Part shown: positions 21,462 to 31,445 of the stretch, one piece after another
How the letters are laid out: each line of letters begins with the position of its first letter
Position numbering within the stretch: the first letter of the stretch is position 1
Assembly: GCF_042453785.1 (NCBI RefSeq)
Contig: NC_091671.1
Span: 6,766,001-6,830,000, forward strand
Source: Malus domestica
Lineage: Eukaryota; Streptophyta; Magnoliopsida; Rosales; Rosaceae
Length of the DNA stretch: 64,000 nt
Reading direction: 5' to 3'
Notes under the pieces: generated by a model
Told to the model about the DNA's origin: nothing
The model's database searches: none
Seen by the model: only the letters and a program-made list of their open reading frames with translations
Program-made: the position numbers and the translations under genes

Positions 21462-21690
21462 TTTTGATCATTTTGTGAATAGCTATGTTAAATAAATATT
21501 AAAATGATAAAACTACCCTTAATTTAATAAACAATAGATCAAAATGATTTGATAACAATTGATAGTATTTTTATCATTTTATTCTTATTTAATAGAGATT
21601 TTTCAAAAAAATTATCAAAATGATTGACGGTGGACAAACCTATAGACTATTTATATCATTTTTAAATTTCAAATACAAAAATAAGGAATT
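21462..21690. repeat. Right part of the older inverted-repeat element
   Basis: Continuation of the element interrupted by the Tat insertion; contains AT-rich blocks with TTTTGATCATTTTGTGAAT and an inverted counterpart of the left arm (see 8885-8961). No coding content. Confidence 0.5.
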
Positions 21691-21882
21691 GTGTAAATCT
21701 CAAGAATTATTGTGAATAAAAAACTAAACAATGTTCAGCGGGAGATGTGATACCATGTGATTGCAGGGGAACACCAGCTCACCAACAGTACAGAAAAAAT
21801 AAATTCTCTCACTTTTTCAAGCCAACCTTTGGTCTTTACATTCCAAGTTTTCAACGCCGGAGCGAGTCGTGACTCGTGAGAC

Positions 21883-23982
21883 ATGGATCCGAATGAGCAA
21901 GGTAATACTAATATGGGGAGGGCGAAGAGGTTTCTGGGGCTGACTCAGGACGAGTCAGAGGCCGTGTCGCGACTCGCGGTTCCAGAACAGGCAGCAGGCG
22001 CGGGAAAGAGCTTCTATGACGCCTTCGCTGTTGCGGGAATCCGAGTCGACCGAGTCGAACCCGGACTCGTCGTCTGTTCCTTCAAGGTCCCTCCCCGCCT
22101 CACCGTAAGTCATCTAATTAGTTCACTTCCCTGCTCGTTCGGTTACAAATGCATGTAAGTTTTGCATTGCATTTCTTGAAATTTGGATTAGTAAAACCAT
22201 CATCAAACGCCGAATTAGCTTGAATTGTTGGTAATTTAAGCTCTATTTTAATTCTTTTCAGTTAAGTGAATGGAATCTCGGAAATGTCAAATTCGCAACC
22301 AATTTAATCTCCACTTGCTTAGTGTAAATATATGGTTTGTATATATACATACATATACATATATATATATATGTATAAGTCTAAGAATCCATAAGAAACC
22401 TATTAGTATTTGACAATTTGTTGTGAGGAAGCACAACAATAGGTCCCACACACACAAGTCGCTATTGCCGATATTCCCCCATTTTAGCCATCGGAAGAAA
22501 CAATTATGGGGTGGTACCAAAAGGCCTCGGCAATATGTGTGTGTGGTACCATTGTTTATAAAGCACTACATGCTCATCTCACAAGCTGATGTGGGACTCT
22601 CAATCTCAAATCTAAGCCACCAAAACCAACAATCTCTACCTTGGCTTGATTCGAGCCATCTCTAAATCCACGTCTCACGATCCAAATACAAATAAAGCTC
22701 CCCTTGATCACATGCAACAAATTCCAAATGAGATATCCAACTTTAAATATTGTGATAGTCAATAATACAAGCGTTGCCTGGGGCCTGATACCAATTGTTG
22801 TGCGAAAGCACACCAACGGGTCCCAGACACGTGAGTCGGTATTGTGATATTTCTTCCACTTTAGCCACCCGGAAAAATGGTGTATAGGGTTTTACCAAAA
22901 AACCTCGACAATGTGTGGTACCATTGTTTATGAAGCACTAGGTGCTCATCTCACTAGCCGATGTGGGATTCTCAATTTGGCTCAAACCTAAGTCACCAAA
23001 CTCAACAGTGTTCTCACAATGGAGTTGAATTTTGTGCTTTAAACATCTTGGGACTATCACACTTAATGGCCACAAATTAGAAAGCACTATGTGTGAGGGG
23101 ACGTGTTGAGGGTATTTCACAATGAGGATGGAAGTTTCATATACCACTTTTGCATTGCCTATTCGAAATGTAATATGTGTAAGCGTATCTCCACCCAAAA
23201 TAGGATTGAGCATGCCATAGAGTCCCATTACTTGAACCAAGTTCCTAGTGTAACCATATTGAACTTCTTAGCCCTCTCAACCAAACAGTTTTAAGTTTTA
23301 TGTTGGACACTTGAATACAATTGGTGTGTCTTAATATGTCAAAAAAATTTAGTTTTAGTTCTTGTTTGTGTTTGCAGGATAGAAGTGGAAACTTGGCAAA
23401 TGGTGCAATTGCAAGCCTTGTCGATCTTGTTGGAATTTCTCTGGAATTTGGCGAGGGACTCCTTAGTGTTTCAATCGACATGTCTATCTCGTATTTCTCT
23501 ACAGCGAAGATTAATGTAAGCATAGCCTTCCCCTCAAATCCCTGTTTCCGTATGAAATTCCACTCAGTCCAGCATCCTTAACGGACTTTCTGGGCGAATT
23601 TCCATCCCCTATTATGACGTATATGCATTGCCAGTATTAATCAAAGCTGTACTAGTAGAAAGTTTGTTTGTTGCAAATGATCTCTCTTGACATAAATTTT
23701 TGTTTTGCAATTTTTCTGTTTCTAGTGTTGGGATTTACCTTGTCATGCGCGCTTCACCTCTCGTTCGAATTTTCTCGGATGTTCCCGAAATGACTCTTAT
23801 CAGGCGATACTTTTTCCTTTCATGTCAAACTGCAGGACGAGCTAGAGATCACCTCAAAAAGAATAGGAAGAAGAGGAGGTTATACGGGAACGGTGGTAGT
23901 TTTGAGAAACAAAACAACGGGGGAGATTATTGCCGAAGGTCGACATTCGTTGCTCCGTTCACGTCGTTCTAGCAAACTCTGA
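21883..23982 (+). CDS. Acyl-CoA thioesterase 13-like hotdog protein, copy 3
   Basis: Three coding exons: 21883-22104, 23378-23515 and 23836-23982; joined 507 bp, 168 aa. Starts MDPNEQGNTNMGRAKRFLGL; exon 1 contains [20 protein letters not shown] and ends VPPRLT; exon 2 has NGAIASLVDLVGI and VSIDMSISYFSTAKIN; exon 3 ends SRRSSKL, a possible PTS1 signal. The leader and start context (CGGAGCGAGTCGTGACTCGT before the ATG) are shared with copies 4 and 5, marking these three as a young subgroup. Intron 1 is enlarged to about 1.27 kb by a TRIM element. Introns and frame appear intact. Function inferred from the hotdog ACOT13 family. Confidence 0.88.
22330..22376. repeat. AT/ATAC microsatellite
   Basis: A run of TATATACATACATATACATA followed by TA repeats, in intron 1 of thioesterase copy 3. 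Confidence 0.8.
22555..22598 (-). promoter_or_regulatory. USE plus TATA-like pair in left TRIM LTR
   Basis: On the minus strand, GTCCCACATCA (22588-22598) is one base from the plant snRNA upstream sequence element RTCCCACATCG, and CTTTATAAAC (22555-22564) follows after a 23 bp gap. Confidence 0.45.
22926..22969 (-). promoter_or_regulatory. USE plus TATA-like pair in right TRIM LTR
   Basis: On the minus strand, ATCCCACATCG (22959-22969) is a perfect match to the plant snRNA USE consensus, and TTCATAAAC (22926-22934) follows after a 24 bp gap, close to the spacing known from Pol III-type U6 genes of plants. Confidence 0.5.
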
Positions 23983-24345
23983 GTTTCAACCTCCCTCCCC
24001 TTGAAAATTCGATGGCGATGGTCTTGAGGTACGACAACAAACAACTTGGCACAAGTTCTGGTGGATTCCACGGAGGCTCTGTACATTTATGGTAACATTC
24101 GCCGTTCTTAACCACAATTTAAAGAACGAATGAAATTAGAATTGTTTTAAAAGCTGTATATTGGTATCATATTATGTAGCTTATGTATGAACACGTCTTA
24201 CTTCCAAGATAAGATCCTTGAGATTAGTTTATCTCTGAAGAACCTCCGCTAGCAATTCCGAGTAACAGCGATCACAAAGAAGTGAAGAACCAACTTCAAT
24301 TGCTTGAGAGTATTAAAAGACGGTAGAGGACCAGCCTTCATAATA
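23983..24345 (+). repeat. Duplicon 3' flank, copy 1
   Basis: This flank of thioesterase copy 3 aligns throughout with 33627-33955 after copy 4 (for example TTCCACGGAGGCTCTGTACA, TTGAGAGTATTAAAAGACGG and GGACCAGCCTTCATAA). It shows that copies 3 and 4 arose from one duplicated segment that included at least this much downstream DNA. No gene inside. Confidence 0.85.
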
Positions 24346-26070
24346 AAAGAATTGTGCTCGTTACTGAGCTTGTATTCATTTACTGTTTAAATAGAACTTT
24401 ACAAGTAGAATTTGAGTGAAGAACAAACTCTCCACAAAGATAACTTACAGAAAATATAAAATCACAATATTATCGGTCAATCTATTTGAGTTCAACAAAT
24501 ATTCAAACAGGTAGGAGATGAATGAAGATAAGCCTTGACTGATTCCTTGTTTATCGCATATGGTTGTTGTAGCGGGAACGGAGTTATTCAAACTTGGTTT
24601 ATCACACCCATGCAAGCTAAGCGGTCGTCGACGAGCGGGAAGCTTGGAAATGAGATAATTGAAATGATAAGTGGACAGTCATTTGGTCAAGAAATCAGCA
24701 AGTTGATCTTGCGTAGCAACATAACCAACCTGTAATTCCTGGCGTGTGACATTTTCTCGAATGTAATGGTAATCAACTTTGACATGGTGAGTGCGGGCAT
24801 GAAAAACAGGGTTAGATGCAAGGGAGATTGCAGAAATATTATCACACCACACCTTTGGAGGAGACAGATGAAGATGCAGGTCTTTAAAAAGCTGACGAAA
24901 CCATGAAATAGTAGTTGCAGTTATGGCAAGTTGTCTGTATTCTGATTCTGTGCTAGAGCGAGACACTCTTTTTAGAACTCTAGGACACAAGGTTTGGACC
25001 AAGAAATATACAATACCTGCCAGTGGATTTGCGATCATTGGGGTCTCTTGCATAATCAAAGTCGGCAAAGGCAATGAGTGTGAGAGGTCCAGGTTTGTAC
25101 ACAAGTCCATGATCTGGAGTGGACTTCAAATAGCGAAGTATTCGTTTAACAGCAATCCAGTGTGTTGTGGTTGGTTTATGCATGAACTGGCTAACCTGGT
25201 TGACAGAGAAGGCAATATCAGGGCGGGTGAAAGTAAGATATTGGAGCGCATCTACGACACTCCTGAACTCAGTGATGTCTAGTAATGGTTCGCCATCGTA
25301 TAAGGTGAGGCGTTTGCCACTGACTGCAGGAGTGGAGACCGATTTACAGTCCACCATGTTTGTACGTTGAAGCAAATTAGAAATATATTTAGACTGTGAG
25401 AGATGAATGCCATTACTGGAGCGATGAACCTCCATACCCAAAAAATAAGTGAGAGGACCAAGATCTTTCATTGAAAAAACCGAGCCCATGTCATTGATCA
25501 AGGTGTTTATACACTGAATGTTGTTGCCTGTGATAAGTATGTCATCGACATAGATTAATAAGTAAATACGAATTAAACCATGACAATACACAAAAAGGGA
25601 TGAATAGAGATGAATTTGCTTGGGAGGCCACAAAACTAAGGTGTTCTAGATGATTAGAAAAACATTGGAACCATGCCCTAGGGGCCTGTTTAAGGCCATA
25701 CAGAGATTGCCACAATTTACAAACATTTGTGGGATATTGAGGATCAACAAAACCCGTGGGTTGTTACATGTAAACTTCATCAGATATGGAACCATGTAAA
25801 AACGCATTATGAACATCCAGTTGGCGTATAGGCATGAAAAATGAACAGCCATAGCAATAATAAGACGAATGGTTGAGTGTGTTACCACTGGACTAAAAAT
25901 TTCACCATAATCAAAACCTGGTTGTTGATGAAAACCATTGGCCACAAAACGAGCCTTAAACCTGTCAATAGACCAATCAGACTTACGTTTAATACGAAAT
26001 ACCAATTTATTTGGTAGTACATCATGGTAGGAGTATAGGGTACCAAAGACCATGTGCCCACATGTTGTAG

Positions 26071-29000
26071 TGTCACGCCCCGATCCCGACATACGTCCAG
26101 GATCGACACGTGACGTTACAAAATACTCGTATCACTCACATACCTCGCCTCCGGGATATGGACAATGCACAACTCAAGATTTGAATTTCGTGATAATTTT
26201 TCTTATACTTTATGGCTGCATCTAACCTCTTCGTTAGACTGCCTACGTACCCTCAATAGGGATCAAGCCATTCGTAGTTCAACTTTGCTATAACTCGACA
26301 TATAACACAGTCTGTACAAGCTAAAATGCATAACATTCCTCAATCAAACATTTGGACTTGACAAGCATGAATTATTCGATTCCAACTACATAACAACCCG
26401 CATGACAATCAAGGTTTCTATTTCATCCATCATATAAATCATTATGTTTCAACATAAAATCGCTATTCATATCATGTAATATATCAAAGAATCAACACAG
26501 CACAATAGTATCCTTTAGTCGCATTAATCACTGATATGATCATATTAATAACAATCATATTCAACATCCTTCCACAATCATCTCAAATAACTCATTCCAT
26601 GATATCAAGGAGGCACGATATTAACATTTAATTATGTTAATCAGTCACTCAGATCACACCTCAATGCACAAAATTAATAAAGGACTTCTACATAGTTCTC
26701 TGCCTGGATTTCAAGTAATAACTTGATAAAACTAATTTATATTCACAAGATCTATTGTGGTTACATCTCATTCACTCGAATCCAGGGAACAAGTCTAACT
26801 TATGAAAATGAGCAAGAGTATGGATAATGGACCACTCAACGTAATCCAAATCAAGATACGATTCTGGACCATCACTCAACGGAATCGCAGAATATGAGGG
26901 ATTTCAGACCATCTCTCAACCAATTCCGAATGGATACGATTCCGGACCATCACTCAACGGAATCGCGAAGTAGGAGGGATTCCGGACCATCTCTCAACGG
27001 AATCCAAACAAGCATATGATTCCCCCATCAAATGTACCAAGTACAATTAATCCTCCTCACTTCTAGAATGCATATGGTCCCCCAATGCGGATATACTACC
27101 AAGCAGGACCATTAGTGACCCCCCTAATGCGGGTTAACCAAGCAGGGTCAAGATAACCAAGTAGGTAGTGACTCCCCAACGTGGATTAACCAAGCAGGAT
27201 CAGCCATGCACCACGTCTACATGGTGCAGTCTCATCATCACACCTTATACATAATTATACGCATACATGATATCGACTCTGCATATCAACCAGCATCTAG
27301 TCATATGGAGCACAACATAAGGAATTCCCTCAATTACTAATTCTACTAAAAATCTAATAAAGTACCGAATTCATCTCCTGACTTTCATCTCCATCTCATG
27401 CTAGGTAATAGTGCCAAGTTCAAATAAGTATTCAGTTGGCAATCATATCCAAATAATTATCAAACAATATTTAGATCCCATAATTGTCATAACATTCTTC
27501 ATAATTATCATTCACATTATTAAAAGTTAATTAAACACATGTATATCACAAACATCATCAATACACAAGACAAATCATATTTAATTATCATAGGTCTATG
27601 GCTAAATATATATAATTCACATTTCAATAGAAATCATATTTATAAGACCAATTCATATTCATAAATGATACTAATATAAGAAATTAAGATAATAATCATA
27701 TTTCATATATTCAAGTCGCTATCTAACTAATGTAGACCCACTAGACTTCACTTAGTCCCATGTAGTACTAATTTTAGTAATTAGGACGTTTCGAGACATG
27801 TTGATCAAAAGTCAACTTTCAGTCAAAGGTAGGGTCCATAATTCTACACAATTTAATTCGGAAGATCCACACATTGAATTTCAGATCCGTAACTTTCCAA
27901 AGTCCACATTATGCTCAAATAACAACATACTAAAATCTCAACATGATCCGACGGTCGGATCTCCGCCAATTTCAAAATTCAAGTGGCGGTCAACATTTAA
28001 TTTTACAAACTTAGAAATCCAATTAGGGAAGATCCGTAAGTCGGATTCTCGACTTGTAAGTTTCTATTATCCACAAATATTATGTTTTATCACGCATTAA
28101 GGTTTGGTGATGATCCAACGGTCGGATTGTTGATTCATATTTTTGACCTAACCACATATCGTAATGAAATTAGGTTCAAACAATCAAACCATATCATAAG
28201 AATATCAATTATGAAATCAGAGCATCTAATTGAACTTAAAAGGACATCATCGGCCCACTAGCCAGGCCGCCGCCACGGGTGGTGGTCGACCGCCCCGACT
28301 TGATTACCAAAAATTACAGAAATGAAGATCTCAAAGAGTAGAACAAACTTTATACCTGTGGCCAAGTCCAATTTGGCCGGAAAACACTTCAATTTCACTC
28401 AAACCCGCCGAAACCCTAGAAAATGGTGTGCTTTGATTCGGCTTCCAATCGAACTCTGATGCCTCCAACACTGCTTGGGCTTTGTTCCTGGGGTTGAGGG
28501 AAGTCTTTTGGTGGTGGTCATGGACGGTGAAACTTGCCGGAGCTAGCGGGAAAAGGGATAAAGTCGCCGGAACACCCGTGGGTTTGTGGCTTCGAACTGG
28601 AAAAATGGAAAAGAAATTGGGAAATCTAACACTACCAAGATGTAGGTCTCGTCAAGGGCTTTCCATGGACACCAAGATCACCCAAAACGGAGTTTGTATG
28701 AAGGAGATATGGCCGAGTCAAAAACGATAATTTGGGCGTCAAAAAGGACCCATTTCGGGTCTCTCTCCTTTGCCCTCCTTGCTTTTTTTCTAATTGACTC
28801 CTCCCCTTTTCTCTCCCGCACTCTCTCCTTTCTCCCCTCTCCCTCGCTGCCACATGGCAGCTTCTAAGCATTTATTTATTTATTTCTCAACCACTAAAAC
28901 GTTTCTAATTTCTTCATTATAACTCCATTTTACGAACGGTTTTCGCCTACGCGTTCGTAAGATCGATCTCTATTCGAAAATATAACTTGTGACCTCGAAT

Positions 29001-29167
29001 GGTATACTCATTTTAAACAATTAATATTCCAAACTTCAAACTTCGAAACTAATTTAATTAAAATCTAATTTCAAACAAATTAAAATAAATTCTTGAAAAA
29101 CAATCTAAAATCTCAATAATACAAATACATAGATTATAACAATAAAATTCAGGAATGAGATTTCACA
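26071..29167. mobile_element. 3.1 kb solo-LTR-like insertion inside the copia fossil
   Basis: Ends are TGTCACGCCCCGATCCCG and ATTTCACA (TG...CA), with a perfect 5 bp target duplication TGTAG (26066-26070 and 29168-29172). No internal second terminal repeat and no coding domain is visible, so a solo LTR of a family with very long LTRs is the simplest reading; a non-autonomous LARD-like element is the alternative. Internal repeats: two units with GGACCATCACTCAACGGAAT at 26866-27002, and AACCAAGCAGG units at 27090-27200. CGACGGTCGGATC-type blocks near 27950 and 28115 resemble long-LTR Ty3 elements such as Tekay/Del, a weak lineage hint. Confidence 0.75.
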
Positions 29168-29330
29168 TGTAGGGCATTGAATTCATCAGCCATAGCGGTC
29201 CTTTGAAATTTATTGGCTTGATTGTAGCATGTAGGTTCAGACATAGCAGTGATGGTGGAAGTATGGGCATATTTAGGGTTAGGTTTAGAAATGCCATCTT
29301 TTGCACGTGTAACCGTAGGATGGATAGTTG

Positions 29331-29413
29331 GGGGGGGGGGGGGGGGGGGCTAGTGGGGTAGGATGAGATGAGGTTAAAGGTGATTGATTGAAATTTTGGG
29401 GGGGGGGGGGGGG
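29331..29413. repeat. Two poly(G) tracts
   Basis: Runs of about 20 G (29331-29350) and about 14 G (29399-29413) within the copia fossil, each in a related flank, probably expansions of a duplicated G-rich stretch. Exact length in an assembly is doubtful. Confidence 0.7.
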
Positions 29414-30643
29414 TTAGTAGGGTAGGGTGGGAGGAGTGTAAAGGTGAGTGGATGGGAGAAGAAATAAGAGTCAAGGGGTGTGTGATAAAGACGGGTGAGG
29501 GAAGGTGATTTTCTGAAAGAGTGTTGGAATGGGTGATGGAAGTATTGGATAAAGTAGGATAAGGTGGCGAATTGGGGAGGGTGGGGAAATGGAAAAGTGA
29601 GTTGAGAGGTCCCAAGAGTAATAGGTCAAGGCACCTATACCCTAATTGATTTTGAGAATAACCTAAGAAAACATATTTTTTGGAACAAAAATGCAATTTA
29701 TTTGACATGTATGGACGTAGGTATGGAAAGCAATCACACCCAAAAACCTTATAAAATCATAGGATGGTTCTCGATGAAATAACTTTGTGTATATAGAAGT
29801 TAATTTCAAAACTTTAGTTAGCAGCCGATTAATTAAAAAAATTGTAGTATGTAGGGCTTCAGCCCAATAGGTTTGTGGCATGGATGCATGAGCAAGAAGA
29901 GTGAGACCAGTTTCAACTAAATGACAATATTTTCGTTCTGCCATACCGTTTTGTTCAGGATGGTAAGGGCATGTATATTGATGATGAATGCCATGTTTTT
30001 CTAAATAAGATTGGAAATTGTTGTTAATATATTCTCCTCCACCATCCGTTTGAAAAGTTTGGATTTTTCGTTGAAATTTATTCTCCATTTCAATTTTAAA
30101 TTTAATAAATGTGAAGAACACATCATATTTTAGTTTTAAAGGATATAACCATGTATATCGCTAATAATCATCAATGAAAATCACATAATATCGAAAATCA
30201 GAAATTGACAAAGTAGGGGATGTCCATACATCAGAATGAATAAGTTGTAAAGGAAAATGAGAAATAGAATTTGATGGTGAAAATGGCAATTTCTTGCTTT
30301 TGCCCAGAGGGCATGAATGACAGACATAATTAAAATGGTGCCTAGTAAGAGGCACTTTGCTAGTAGAGACTAAATGCTTTAAAATAAATGACGATGGATG
30401 ACCAAGTTTGGAGTGCCAAATACGATCATCAACCTTTTCAAGTAGAATTTGAGTGAAGAACAAACTCTCCACAAAGATAACTTACAGAAAATATAAAATC
30501 ACAATATTATCGTACAATCTATTTGAGTTCAACAAATATTCAAATAGTTATGAGATGGATGAAGATAAGCCTTGACTAATTCCTTGTTTATCGCATATGG
30601 TTGTTGTCGCGGGAACGGAGTTATTCAAACTTGGTTTATCACA

Positions 30644-30765
30644 TAAGAGATACAAGTATTACGACGACGACTACAACAAAGCTTAATCTCATTAAGTGGG
30701 GTATGCTGTATGAATTCTAAAACACTACTGCGCTCGATTTTACACCAAGTTTTACATCGACGGGT
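30644..30765 (-). mobile_element. RTE LINE/SINE tail, duplicon copy 1
   Basis: After the copia fossil the duplicon resumes with TAAGAGATACAAGTATTACG, GACGACGACTACAACAAAGC and CATTAAGTGGGGTATG. On the minus strand this is the conserved CCCCACTTAATGAGATTAAG tail. The same insertion lies at 33955-34070 after thioesterase copy 4, so it predates the duplication. Confidence 0.65.
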
Positions 30766-31445
30766 GATAATTTCACAGGTGACACCCCCATTTATTCTCT
30801 AGCTCCTACTCTTCACTTTCACTTCTTTCATTCTGATCTTATCAAGGGGCTTGAGTATGATCGATGACAAATCCAACTTTCAAATCTACTGGCGCTGACT
30901 TCTGATCAAAGCCCAGGGTTAGTTTATTCGATGGCAATTTAAGGTGTCCTTCTCCGTCGTAAGAGAGGATTAGAACAAAAAATGGTGAGGGAGAAAGAGG
31001 TAGAAAGACATAGGGTTGAGGGGAAAGCGAAATGGGTGGGAGTGGGGGCAGAGATCGGAGACTCTAGCAGAAAATTGGGGTTCAATTTTTTCAATCAACT
31101 TTTTTTTTTGTTTTTATTTTAATTTATTTTCTTTACGAGTTTGGTTTGATTTTTAAAAAATACGAATTTAAATCATATTATCAATAATATATTGTAAGAC
31201 TAAACTCATCATTTTCAATTAGCATAAACAATAAAAAAAATTAAAAAAAAAAGAAGGAGAAAAAAAACTCAAATAGTAACGAGTCATAAAGATAGGATAC
31301 AGGCCAGGTGTCACTGCCCCAGCTGTCCATTCCCTGAAAAATTTTCCCCATTATTGCTCTTACGTACGTACGTACTTTTTCAAGTCGGCAAGGTCATTGG
31401 TGTTTAAATTCGAACCAGGCCGGAGCGAGTCGTGACTCGTGAGAG
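30766..31445. other. Intergenic, promoter side of thioesterase copy 4
   Basis: No gene recognised. Contains a four-fold TACG/ACGT microsatellite at about 31361-31376 and, just before the next ATG, the CGGAGCGAGTCGTGACTCGT leader shared with copies 3 and 5. Confidence 0.5.

Larger units (their letters stand above)
22419..23007 (-). mobile_element. TRIM element (short LTR retrotransposon derivative)
   Basis: Two direct repeats, 22419-22631 and 22796-23007, each begin TGTTGTG and end CCAACA or TCAACA and are clearly related though diverged. Between them is only about 164 bp. On the minus strand the sequence abutting the right-hand repeat is ATTGGTATCAGGCCCC, a primer binding site for initiator Met tRNA. 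No protein is encoded. This is the layout of a TRIM, inserted in intron 1 of thioesterase copy 3 against the gene's direction. Target duplication was not resolved. LTR divergence suggests it is much older than the Tat element. No 5S rRNA-like segment, so not Cassandra. Confidence 0.8.
24346..30643 (-). mobile_element. Ty1/copia element, fossil, interrupted by another LTR
   Basis: Related end repeats at about 24346-24606 and 30439-30643 share some 205 bp (TTTGAGTGAAGAACAAACTC to CTTGGTTTATCACA). Between them, on the minus strand, are copia pol pieces: an integrase zinc finger and core (WHSKLGHPS, HSDVWTSPTLSISDF, QTDGGGEY) at about 29.6-30.4 kb and reverse transcriptase to RNase H (YVDDILITGN, KDLGPLTYFLGMEVHRS, then ADFLTK) at about 24.7-26.0 kb. 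The order and motifs are copia; Ale-type lineage is a guess. The element is incomplete and broken many times. It sits in the 3' flank of thioesterase copy 3; the matching flank of copy 4 is free of it, so it inserted after that duplication. It was later interrupted by 26071-29167. Confidence 0.85.

Noticed and set aside
22419-23007. Cassandra TRIM
   Set aside because: No 5S rRNA-like internal promoter in the LTRs.
28482-28730. 82-codon plus-strand frame in the solo-LTR-like insertion
   Set aside because: No family resemblance; inside a repeat.
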